Source: Treponema sp. | Lineage (GTDB): Bacteria; Spirochaetota; Spirochaetia; Treponematales; Breznakiellaceae | Direction: 5' to 3' | NCBI GenBank assembly: GCA_031275035.1 | Contig: JAISPH010000210.1 | Span: 1 to 24,503 of the forward strand | Length of the DNA stretch: 24,503 nucleotides | In this document: positions 1 through 5,530 of the stretch, one piece after another | How the letters are laid out: each line of letters starts with the position of its first letter | Position numbering within the stretch: the first letter of the stretch is position 1 | Translations under genes and position numbers: made by a program | Notes under the pieces: generated by a model | What the model was told of the DNA's origin: nothing | Seen by the model: the letters and a program-made list of their open reading frames with translations, nothing else | Database searches by the model: none

Positions 1-203
1 GGTATCGCTACCATGTGAACATGATCGGGCATTATCGTCATTTCAAGTATTTCTATGTGCCTCCATTCGCAGATTACTCTGATTTTCTTTTCCACATATT
101 CTTTTATATCTCCTTGCAACATTCGATACCGATATTTGGGGGTCCATACCAAGTGATAACTGCATTGATACACAACGTGAGAGGCTTTCAATATCCCGCA
201 CAT
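1..203 (-). CDS. tnpA: IS200/IS605-family transposase TnpA, 3' end beyond the window
   Basis: This is the first 67 codons of a Y1 single-strand transposase that runs off the left edge. Read on the minus strand from ATG at 203, the protein has the typical start of the family (YQCSYHLVWTPKYR, residues 12-25) and reaches the HUH metal-binding motif H61-V-H63 in the context MPDHVHM. The nucleophilic tyrosine lies outside the window. Proteins of this family cut and rejoin single-stranded DNA at hairpins near the element ends. It is only distantly similar to the complete TnpA at 444-899, so two different elements lie side by side. Whether this copy is intact cannot be judged. Confidence 0.85.
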   Translation of the reverse strand, partial: MCGILKASHVVYQCSYHLVWTPKYRYRMLQGDIKEYVEKKIRVICEWRHIEILEMTIMPDHVHMVAI

Positions 204-231
204 ATACTTTAACCCCGGCGTTATCACCGGA

Positions 232-242
232 TGGCTTTGCCA
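232..242. repeat. short triloop hairpin beside the left-edge TnpA
   Basis: TGGC-TTT-GCCA forms a 4-bp stem with a TTT loop, about 30 bp upstream of the TnpA start. IS200/IS605 left ends carry subterminal hairpins of this kind at this distance, so it may mark the end of the element. The stem is short and could be chance. Confidence 0.3.
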
Positions 243-249
243 GGGGCCA

Positions 250-435
250 ATGCTGATGATGGATGAAAAAGCCGAACTTGAACAATTAAGGAAGTATTAC
301 GAGGCGGCATTTCCGGAAACCATCAAGGCACTCCGGGAATTTGACAGCCGTTTCTCCTGTTATCAGCCGAAAGGGTACAGCCTGTCCAAAATCAATGACC
401 CCGAGGCAAGCCTCGGGATATGTTTGCCCAAGTAA
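250..435 (+). pseudogene. ORF remnant cut by the IS200-type element, possibly the 5' part of the recombinase
   Basis: This is an open frame of 61 codons whose first 50 (to position 399) look like ordinary protein (LRKYYEAAFPETIKALREF). It then runs into the palindrome and left flank of the IS element and stops at 433-435. Removing 400-940 (541 nt) would join this frame in phase with the tyrosine recombinase frame, through GAC(397-399) to GGT(941-943), giving ...SKIND-GIKPSKDF.... The joined reading is plausible but unproven, since one junction in three would be in frame by chance. Otherwise it is the end of an unrelated gene truncated by the left-edge element. I do not recognise a domain in it. 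Confidence 0.4.
401..416. repeat. 16-nt palindrome, left copy flanking the IS200-type element
   Basis: CCGAGGCAAGCCTCGG is a near-perfect palindrome: two 7-nt arms around a central AA. It extends by one more pair here (C400 with G417). An identical copy is at 925-940. It lies on the side of the tnpA 3' end. Confidence 0.75.
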
Positions 436-443
436 TTTTTGTG

Positions 444-899
444 TTAGTTGAATAATTCTAATTGCTTGTTTTCACATATTTTCGTATATCCTTCCGGATT
501 TCGTCCTTCATTCTTTACATAGTTTGTTATTACTTGCTCATCCCCATGTTCTCCCACTGTCCCTATATAATATCCTTTTGTCCAGAATTCTCCTCCCCAT
601 AATGCTTTCTTGACCTCTGGACACAACTCAAATATCTTTCTCGCAGTTATACTTTTTATCGTCCTTACTATTTGTTCCGGGTTATATGCGGGAACTGATT
701 GTACCAGAAAATGTACATGATCCCCTTCCGTCCCTATTTCTATAAATTGTATCTCATACCTATCTTCTATCCCTTTACAGATTTCCTTTAATTTCACATC
801 TACATCTTCAGTTATGACTGCCCTTCTATATTTTGCCGGGCATACTATATGATACATGATTATACTTACATTATGTCTTTTATGGATTAATTGGCTCAT
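444..899 (-). CDS. tnpA: IS200/IS605-family transposase TnpA, complete
   Basis: The 151-aa Y1 transposase is at the usual family length. It has the HUH motif H61-V-H63 (GDHVHFLV) and the nucleophile region FWTKGYYIGTVG (residues 105-116), with Tyr110 the likely catalytic residue by its spacing from FW. TnpA excises and inserts one DNA strand at hairpin-bearing ends, normally on the lagging strand during replication. All key residues are present, so the enzyme may be active. No accessory tnpB follows. The start at 899 has only a weak GAAGAG upstream, and a -10-like TATAAT sits 6 nt before it. The insertion appears to have separated or truncated the adjacent tyrosine recombinase. Confidence 0.9.
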   Translation of the reverse strand: MSQLIHKRHNVSIIMYHIVCPAKYRRAVITEDVDVKLKEICKGIEDRYEIQFIEIGTEGDHVHFLVQSVPAYNPEQIVRTIKSITARKIFELCPEVKKALWGGEFWTKGYYIGTVGEHGDEQVITNYVKNEGRNPEGYTKICENKQLELFN

Positions 900-905
900 C
901 TCTTC

Positions 906-933
906 ATTATACGTTTCCTTTCAGCCGAGGCAA
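906..933 (-). promoter_or_regulatory. candidate tnpA promoter overlapping the palindrome
   Basis: On the minus strand a perfect -10 (TATAAT, 911-906) follows a TTGCCT -35-like box (933-928) at 16 bp. The -35 lies inside the right palindrome (925-940), so hairpin formation would block transcription. The predicted transcript start falls at the tnpA start codon. This is sequence inference only. Confidence 0.3.
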
Positions 934-940
934 GCCTCGG
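925..940. repeat. 16-nt palindrome, right copy flanking the IS200-type element
   Basis: This is an identical copy of the palindrome at 401-416 (CCGAGGCAAGCCTCGG), placed 26 bp upstream of the tnpA start codon. The two copies are the most obvious candidates for the end hairpins recognised by TnpA. Confidence 0.75.
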
Positions 941-982
941 GGTATTAAACCATCTAAAGATTTTAATAAAAAACACGGATTT

Positions 983-2071
983 TTGTACTATGTCCGGTAC
1001 TTTGAAAACGGCAGGCTGATCCCTTCCCGCTGGAGCACCCATACCAATGACCGGACCAGCGCGGAACAATTCGCCCGTGACAACCGCACAAAAATTCTTG
1101 ACGACTATTTTTACCGGAAAAACCACGGTCTTTACGCCGTTTTAAGCAATTATTATAAAGAGGGTTCACTCTACTGCGAAACCGAAAAACGCCGGGGCCG
1201 TGTTCTCAGCGCAAGAACCATGTCCATTTATTGCAATTTTATAATGAAAGTCCTCATTCCTTTTCTGCGGAAATGGCAGATTCAGGATTTTACTGAAATT
1301 ACGCCTCCCGTCATAGCGGCATTACAAAACCATCTTCTCAAAAAAGGCAATAAGCCGCAAACCATCAACCGTTTTTTAGGGAGTTTCCGGGCCATTCTTG
1401 ATTATCTTGTCATGCACGGAAAGCTTGAGGAAAATGTGTTTGCGAAGGTAAGCATGTTAAAAACAAATAAGAAACATTACCGTATCAGGGGATGTTACGA
1501 AGTAAACGCCTTAAAGGGCGTTTTTGAGAAATCCTGGGACGATCCTTTTTCCTATCTCCTGTGCCTTATGATTTACACGACCGGGATGAGAAACAGTGAA
1601 ATTGAACGGATACAGGTACAGGATTTAACAACTGTCGAAGGGAGCCATTTTATCGACATACCGAAGAGCAAAACGGAAAACGGAACGAGGATAGTGCCGT
1701 TACACCAATTCGTCTATGATAAACTGCTTGCCTATATAAACGAAACGGGGAAAAGCTCCGGTGATTATCTTTTTTCAAAGTGCGGCCGCCATATCCAATC
1801 GACTGTTTATAAAAAAGCCAATGAGGACATGGGGAAGGTCTTAAACCTTGAAGGAAAAGATACGGAAGGCATATCGTTTTATTCCGGGAGACATTTTTGG
1901 AAGACGCTTATGAGTTCCGAAGATTTGGGAAATATTGAGGAATACTTTATGGGGCATAAAGTATCCAAAGACGTCCGGAAATTATACAATCATCTTGACA
2001 AACAGGGAAAGAAAAAAATCGCCGCAAAGGCAAAAGAGGCGTTTAAGATACTTGACAAGTACCTTTTCTGA
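983..2071 (+). CDS. tyrosine site-specific recombinase (phage-type integrase), 5' end disturbed
   Basis: The 362-aa protein counted from TTG at 983 has an N-terminal arm-binding-like segment (YYVRYFENG), a SAM-like core-binding domain (about residues 75-165) and a catalytic domain with R203 (TGMRNSEI), K230 (PKSKTENGTR), R303 (SGRHFWKT), H325 (MGHK) and the nucleophile Y335 (LYNHL). The usual His of the HxxR box is Tyr300, a tolerated but less common change. The frame is open upstream of 983 through KPSKDFNKKHGF to the IS palindrome, without a good start codon. The natural start was therefore probably lost or moved when the IS200-type element inserted. It would integrate or excise a mobile element. 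No tRNA attachment site is visible next to it. Confidence 0.85.
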   Translation: MYYVRYFENGRLIPSRWSTHTNDRTSAEQFARDNRTKILDDYFYRKNHGLYAVLSNYYKEGSLYCETEKRRGRVLSARTMSIYCNFIMKVLIPFLRKWQIQDFTEITPPVIAALQNHLLKKGNKPQTINRFLGSFRAILDYLVMHGKLEENVFAKVSMLKTNKKHYRIRGCYEVNALKGVFEKSWDDPFSYLLCLMIYTTGMRNSEIERIQVQDLTTVEGSHFIDIPKSKTENGTRIVPLHQFVYDKLLAYINETGKSSGDYLFSKCGRHIQSTVYKKANEDMGKVLNLEGKDTEGISFYSGRHFWKTLMSSEDLGNIEEYFMGHKVSKDVRKLYNHLDKQGKKKIAAKAKEAFKILDKYLF

Positions 2072-2081
2072 AAATCCGCAT

Positions 2082-2098
2082 ACCGTTACTGTAACGGT
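2082..2098. repeat. perfect inverted repeat just after the recombinase
   Basis: ACCGTTAC-T-GTAACGGT has 8-bp perfect arms around one base, 11 bp after the recombinase stop codon. It could be a recombination core or a regulator site. It lacks a T-run, so a terminator is unlikely. The function is not known. Confidence 0.5.
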
Positions 2099-2179
2099 CA
2101 TGGGCTCCGGCCCGTGAAATAAGCCTGGTGTCCCCGCACGGGGCGCCGGGCCGCCCCCGGCAGGGGAGGGCGTTAACGT

Positions 2180-2575
2180 TCATATCCTTTTTCCGGCCAG
2201 AAACTTTTCGGCGTTTGATCGTCCCATGTCGTATACCTGGCCGCGTGTACCCGCAAATACGGATTCGTTATCAATTTTCCCGGTAATGAGATCAAGCCAG
2301 CCGTATAAATAATCCCCTATTGCTTCCCCCTGGTCCCTCCACGTGCTGATTAGGTTTTCAAAAAGCGCTTTAAGAGCCCTTGCATTGATCCATTGCGCCT
2401 CCGGGACCGCAGGCGCATAATATGTACCGGAAAACAGGCTCTTTCCGGCACATGCGCTGCATAAATCTTCTTCAACCCAATAACAGGGTTCCCCGGTCTT
2501 TTCAATGCACTGACGGCAGTCACCGTCGGTACATCCGCAGATCCGGCATTTCCGTCCTTTGTCCGTTTTATCCAT
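2180..2575 (-). CDS. phage-like cysteine-rich (zinc-finger) protein
   Basis: The protein is 131 aa when started at ATG 2575, which has an AGGAG ribosome site about 9 nt upstream. The frame stays open further upstream but without a better start. Residues 10-42 hold eight cysteines (C10, C13, C15, C20, C23, C31, C39, C42), with the text CRICGCTDGDC and WVEEDLCSAC. This motif recurs in small prophage proteins of unknown role and probably binds zinc. The remaining 90 residues are helical-looking without a recognised domain. The start codon overlaps the stop of the small upstream gene (2568-2708), which suggests coupled translation. Confidence 0.7.
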   Translation of the reverse strand: MDKTDKGRKCRICGCTDGDCRQCIEKTGEPCYWVEEDLCSACAGKSLFSGTYYAPAVPEAQWINARALKALFENLISTWRDQGEAIGDYLYGWLDLITGKIDNESVFAGTRGQVYDMGRSNAEKFLAGKRI

Positions 2576-2708
2576 TATTGACGCTCTCCTTCCCTTCCCA
2601 TAAACCGCAGGTTCCGCATTCGTCCACTTCCGCATTTTCCGCACGGGAACACTCAATGGAATCCTCACAGCACATTCGTGTACCGTTCCTGCAGGCGGAA
2701 CATTTCAT
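2568..2708 (-). CDS. small CxxC zinc-ribbon-like protein (46 aa)
   Basis: ATG at 2708 opens a 46-aa protein with C3xxC6, C13-C14, C20 and a second pair C31xxC34 (DECGTCGLW), which looks like a zinc ribbon. Its stop codon overlaps the ATG of the next gene by a shared AATGGATAA, a typical phage operon arrangement. An in-frame ATG at 2747 would add 13 residues (MHTEYLARLHVSV). Neither start has a clear Shine-Dalgarno. The opposite strand is also open here (2604-2793), so the call rests on the cysteine pattern and the overlap. Confidence 0.5.
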   Translation of the reverse strand: MKCSACRNGTRMCCEDSIECSRAENAEVDECGTCGLWEGKESVNNG

Positions 2709-2747
2709 AACGGAAACGTGAAGCCGGGCAAGGTATTCAGTGTGCAT

Positions 2748-3091
2748 GACGAGAAGGATTTCAGGATAAAGGTAGAAGTGTATATCCGTATCTGATTTTT
2801 ATCGAAACAAACTACTGGTATGAATTGACTGCTTGGAAGCTGGCGCAATACCGGGCGGCCTCCTGCCACAATGGGTCAGGATTAGCGCGGCTAAAGACGA
2901 AGCTAGAAACGGGGATAATGAAATCTCCTATTTTTTGAGATATGAGATGTCATTAATATTTCATTGGACTTGTTCCAAAACCAACCAGATTTTGAAACAG
3001 TCTCAAAGTAAAGAAGGAACGGCTTACACGAAACCAATACTCCGTTTTTAAACGCCATTGTGAACTCCTGCGGATGCAAAAAGGGGTTATC
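2748..3091. other. intergenic stretch with no supported gene
   Basis: No gene could be assigned. A plus-strand frame open from 2604 ends at 2793 with protein-like text (VKPGKVFSVHDEKDFRIK). A second plus-strand frame (about 2751-2930) contains YWYELTAWKLAQYRAAS. Both lack start signals and known domains and may be remnants of a decayed gene joined by a frameshift. The rest is AT-rich. Confidence 0.4.
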
Positions 3092-3346
3092 ATGGAGAAA
3101 ATGGCCCTCGATTTGGGGATGTTCGCTGAAACCCAGGATGGAACAAAAAAAGGGCAACAGGCCCGGTTGTCTCAATATGAGAGCCGGCCGGATGGACCGC
3201 GCTGGGATATGGTCGTACAGTATGCCGATTACTTTGGCCTGGAAGGGGTTGAGCGGTTTGACTTTTTTATCGAGACGCTCAGTTCGGCAAAGAATATAAT
3301 GGTAGATGTTAACGTAGTACCGTGCCCGGAAAGGCGAAAACCTTGA
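3092..3346 (+). CDS. small helix-turn-helix-like protein, possibly truncated
   Basis: The 84-aa protein starts at ATG 3092, which has GGGG at a good distance upstream; an in-frame ATG at 3074 is less well placed. The segment ARLSQYESRPDGPRWDMV (residues 24-41) followed by VQYADYFGLE resembles helices 3-5 of XRE/Cro-type repressors, where RxSQYExG...PRxDxLxxLAxxFG is common. The first half of the domain is poorly conserved and the Gly after YES is missing, so it may be a degraded or divergent regulator. It lies at the edge of the mobile region. Confidence 0.5.
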   Translation: MEKMALDLGMFAETQDGTKKGQQARLSQYESRPDGPRWDMVVQYADYFGLEGVERFDFFIETLSSAKNIMVDVNVVPCPERRKP

Positions 3347-3393
3347 GGGGCTGAGACACAGGGATGCGCCGAAGGGTACGAAGGCGGGCCGCC

Positions 3394-4296
3394 TTATGAA
3401 CAAACCCGGTTCCGGCCCGCCTCCTTGGCGGCATACAAGAGTTTGTCCGCCTGTTTTATGAGGTCTTCCATGTGCGTCTCAGCCGAGGGGACCATGGACG
3501 CAGCCCCGATGCTGATGGTGGCGGCGGTGATATTCTTATTGTCCGCGGTAGGAATGCGGCAGGCCTCTACCTTGGAACGGATCTTTTCGGCAATAATCAA
3601 GGCGGCGTTCAGCTCCGTATTGGGCAGCAGTACCCCGAATTCCTCACCCCCCAGCCGGGCCGCAAGATCCCCCGGGCGCCGGGCGGCGGCGGTAAAGATC
3701 CCCGCAATGGTTCTGAGCAGCGTATCCCCCTGGGGATGTCCGTAGACATCGTTGTAGTTTTTGAATTTATCCACATCCATCATCATAAAGGAAACGGGCT
3801 TTTTGTCCCGCAGGGCCCGGCGCCATTCCATGGCAAAATGCTCGTCAAAACAGCGCCGGTTGGGAATATCCGTCAGGGGATCAACCAGCCCCAGCCTTTC
3901 GATCGTCCGAATCTGCTGTACAATCCTGATATGGGTCCGTACCCGGGCAAGGATAATGGCGTTTTTGAAGGGTTTGGTAATGTAGTCCACCGCCCCCAGC
4001 AGAAGCCCCCGTTCTTCATCGGCGTCGTTATCAAGGCCGGTAATGATCATCACCGGAATGCTCCGGGTTTCGGAGGAATCCTTCAGTTTTTTGAGCAGAT
4101 CAAAGCCGTTCATGCCGGGCATGATAATATCCAGCAGGATAAGATCGGGCCTGTCTCCGGCAATCCTCTCCAGCCCTTCTTCGCCGGATTTGGCGGTAAA
4201 AACCGTATACTCTCTGGAAAGGATGGTGTGAAGCACCAGGAGATTCGCCTTTTCATCATCAATAATCAGGATTTTATATCTTTCCGGGGTTTCCAT
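3394..4296 (-). CDS. response regulator with GGDEF diguanylate cyclase domain (PleD/WspR type)
   Basis: This 300-aa cytoplasmic protein makes cyclic di-GMP from two GTP when its receiver domain is phosphorylated. The receiver (residues 6-125) has D13/D14, phospho-acceptor D56 (LILLDIIMPG), T86 and K108 (ITKPF). The GGDEF domain (about 135-300) has the intact active-site GGEEF (216-220) preceded five residues earlier by the inhibitory I-site R207-PG-D210, so both catalysis and product inhibition are expected. The start at 4296 has AGGAGG upstream; longer frames to 4413 lack it. No histidine kinase is adjacent, so its input comes from elsewhere. It is divergent from the lipoprotein gene at 4403. 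Confidence 0.95.
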   Translation of the reverse strand: METPERYKILIIDDEKANLLVLHTILSREYTVFTAKSGEEGLERIAGDRPDLILLDIIMPGMNGFDLLKKLKDSSETRSIPVMIITGLDNDADEERGLLLGAVDYITKPFKNAIILARVRTHIRIVQQIRTIERLGLVDPLTDIPNRRCFDEHFAMEWRRALRDKKPVSFMMMDVDKFKNYNDVYGHPQGDTLLRTIAGIFTAAARRPGDLAARLGGEEFGVLLPNTELNAALIIAEKIRSKVEACRIPTADNKNITAATISIGAASMVPSAETHMEDLIKQADKLLYAAKEAGRNRVCS

Positions 4297-4366
4297 GGCG
4301 GCCTTCCTCCTGGATATATCCCTTCTGTTGTACCGAATCCCCGGCCCTTCGTCCATAGCGCAGCCC

Positions 4367-4396
4367 TTGACTTCATGGGGAAAACAGAAAAATAAT
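4367..4396 (+). promoter_or_regulatory. candidate promoter of the DUF3298 lipoprotein gene
   Basis: TTGACT (4367-4372) is followed after 18 bp by AATAAT (4391-4396); an overlapping TAATAT (4393-4398) is an alternative -10. The transcript would start at or very near the ATG at 4403, which also lacks a Shine-Dalgarno. Weak evidence. Confidence 0.35.
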
Positions 4397-4402
4397 ATAT
4401 TT

Positions 4403-5191
4403 ATGAAAAACAAACCTAAAAAACTTCTTTTTGTATGCGCCGGAATTCTCTTCTTTGCCTCATGCCGGACGGAGACGGCCAGACAGGATATTCCCGGATA
4501 CCGTACCCTGCTTGCCGAAAAGGAAACGCCCCTTTTTCCCGGCCGGGGCGGGGATAGTCCCAGGCTGAAGATCTCCCTTTCCCTGCTGGATACGGCGCCG
4601 TCGTCGGCGGAGTCCCTGCGGAACCTCCTCTGGAATACCCTCTATGACGGCGTAAGTCCCGAAGAGTACGGGAACCTGCTCGGCGCCCACTATGAGGCCC
4701 AATATGCCGGGGCCGCCGCGGATCTGAACGCCTCCGAAAGGCCCCCGGAGATCATGAACTGGGAATATACCGAAACGACTAAAATCGAAACCCGGACCCC
4801 TCAATTTCTGGTGATAAGCCGGAACCGGGATTACTATCTGGGCGGCGCCCACGGCATGCAGGAAAAAACCTACTTTGTCCTCTCCCCGGCGGAACCGGCG
4901 CAGCTTAAACTGGAAGATCTGGTCCGTTCCAGGGCGGAACTGCAGCCCCTTCTGGAAGAGGCGCTCCGGGCCCAGACGGGACTGAAACCGGGGGAACCCC
5001 TCCGGGGAGGAGGCTTTTTTGAGGATACCGTAACGGCGCCGGATAATTTCTTCCTTTCGGAGGAAGGACTGGGCTTCCACTGGGACCCCTACGAGATCGC
5101 CCCCTATGCCGCAGGCCCCGTAGAAGCAACCATTCCCTATGACAGGGCAAGGCCTTTTTTAAGCTCCAGGGGGGCGGCGCTGATCCCTTAA
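4403..5191 (+). CDS. exported lipoprotein with RsiV/PdaC-like DUF3298 domain
   Basis: The 262-aa protein starts with KK-rich residues and a hydrophobic stretch ending in the lipobox FASC (C21), so it is predicted to be lipid-anchored outside the inner membrane. The C-terminal half shows the DUF4163/DUF3298 pattern: FLVISRNRDYYLGGAHG, then KLEDLV...LLEEALR, then FFLSEEGLGFHWDPYEIAPYAAG and the closing ATIPYDRARPFL. In other bacteria this fold occurs in anti-sigma factor RsiV and in peptidoglycan deacetylase PdaC; no deacetylase domain is present here. The function is therefore unknown, possibly envelope-related. The start at 4403 is chosen because it gives a proper signal peptide. Confidence 0.8.
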   Translation: MKNKPKKLLFVCAGILFFASCRTETARQDIPGYRTLLAEKETPLFPGRGGDSPRLKISLSLLDTAPSSAESLRNLLWNTLYDGVSPEEYGNLLGAHYEAQYAGAAADLNASERPPEIMNWEYTETTKIETRTPQFLVISRNRDYYLGGAHGMQEKTYFVLSPAEPAQLKLEDLVRSRAELQPLLEEALRAQTGLKPGEPLRGGGFFEDTVTAPDNFFLSEEGLGFHWDPYEIAPYAAGPVEATIPYDRARPFLSSRGAALIP

Positions 5192-5197
5192 GGGAAG

Positions 5198-5230
5198 GCG
5201 CTGAAAAACCCCGGTTGGGTTTTCCAGCGC
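5198..5230. terminator. hairpin after the DUF3298 lipoprotein gene
   Basis: GCGCTG (5198-5203) pairs with CAGCGC (5225-5230) and, inside one mismatch, AAAACCC (5205-5211) pairs with GGGTTTT (5217-5223), leaving a 5-nt loop. It starts 6 bp after the stop codon. There is no strong T-run, so it may slow decay or terminate only weakly. Confidence 0.55.
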
Positions 5231-5298
5231 GTCCCTAAAGTCCTCTTTCCTCCTTCCGATAATGAGAGTACCCCGGCAGCGGGATTCGGAAGGAGCCT

Positions 5299-5511
5299 AT
5301 GAAGCGGTACTGTATAAAAGGCCAGCCTGGCAACATTGAATATCTGGACATCCTTGACGAAAAGGAAGACGGCTTTATAATCCGGGTAACCCGGATCAGG
5401 GGCGGCTACGAGAAGATCCTTGAGGAATTTATCAGCCGTCATCTGTTTGAAATATGTCTGAAAACCGGATTTATCTCCCTGCTAGAAGAAAAGACCTCTT
5501 CGGTAGCCTGA
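5299..5511 (+). CDS. small uncharacterised protein (70 aa)
   Basis: The start at 5299 has a strong GGAAGGAG ribosome site. The protein (MKRYCIKGQPGNIEYLDIL...) is a compact alpha/beta-looking polypeptide with an amphipathic helix (YEKILEEFISRHLFEICL). It has no signal peptide, membrane segment or metal motif. I do not recognise the family. It lies alone on the plus strand and faces parC, with 19 bp between the stop codons. Good start signals and a sensible composition make it likely to be real. Confidence 0.65.
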   Translation: MKRYCIKGQPGNIEYLDILDEKEDGFIIRVTRIRGGYEKILEEFISRHLFEICLKTGFISLLEEKTSSVA

Positions 5512-5530
5512 GCCCTGACTCCCGGAAACC

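Larger units (their letters stand above)
400..940 (-). mobile_element. IS200-type insertion element, single tnpA
   Basis: An AT-rich segment carries one complete tnpA (444-899, minus) and is bounded by two copies of the same 16-nt palindrome (401-416 and 925-940). Single-gene elements with subterminal hairpins and no target duplication are characteristic of IS200. No tnpB is present. The exact tips are not determinable by eye. The limits given are the outer edges of the palindromes, and in known IS200 elements the tips lie somewhat outside the hairpins. Base composition differs clearly from the GC-rich genes to the right. Confidence 0.6.

Noticed and set aside
15..212. Plus-strand ORF at the left edge
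   Set aside because: It is antisense to the IS200-type TnpA. The minus-strand reading contains the HUH motif.
2102..2180. G/C-rich segment after the integrase examined as a tRNA attachment site
   Set aside because: No cloverleaf, T-loop GTTCGA-type motif or acceptor pairing could be formed.
3383..3420. GGCGGGCC inverted repeat around the diguanylate cyclase stop codon
   Set aside because: The loop is over 20 nt, one arm lies inside the gene and there is no T-run, so it is not a convincing terminator.
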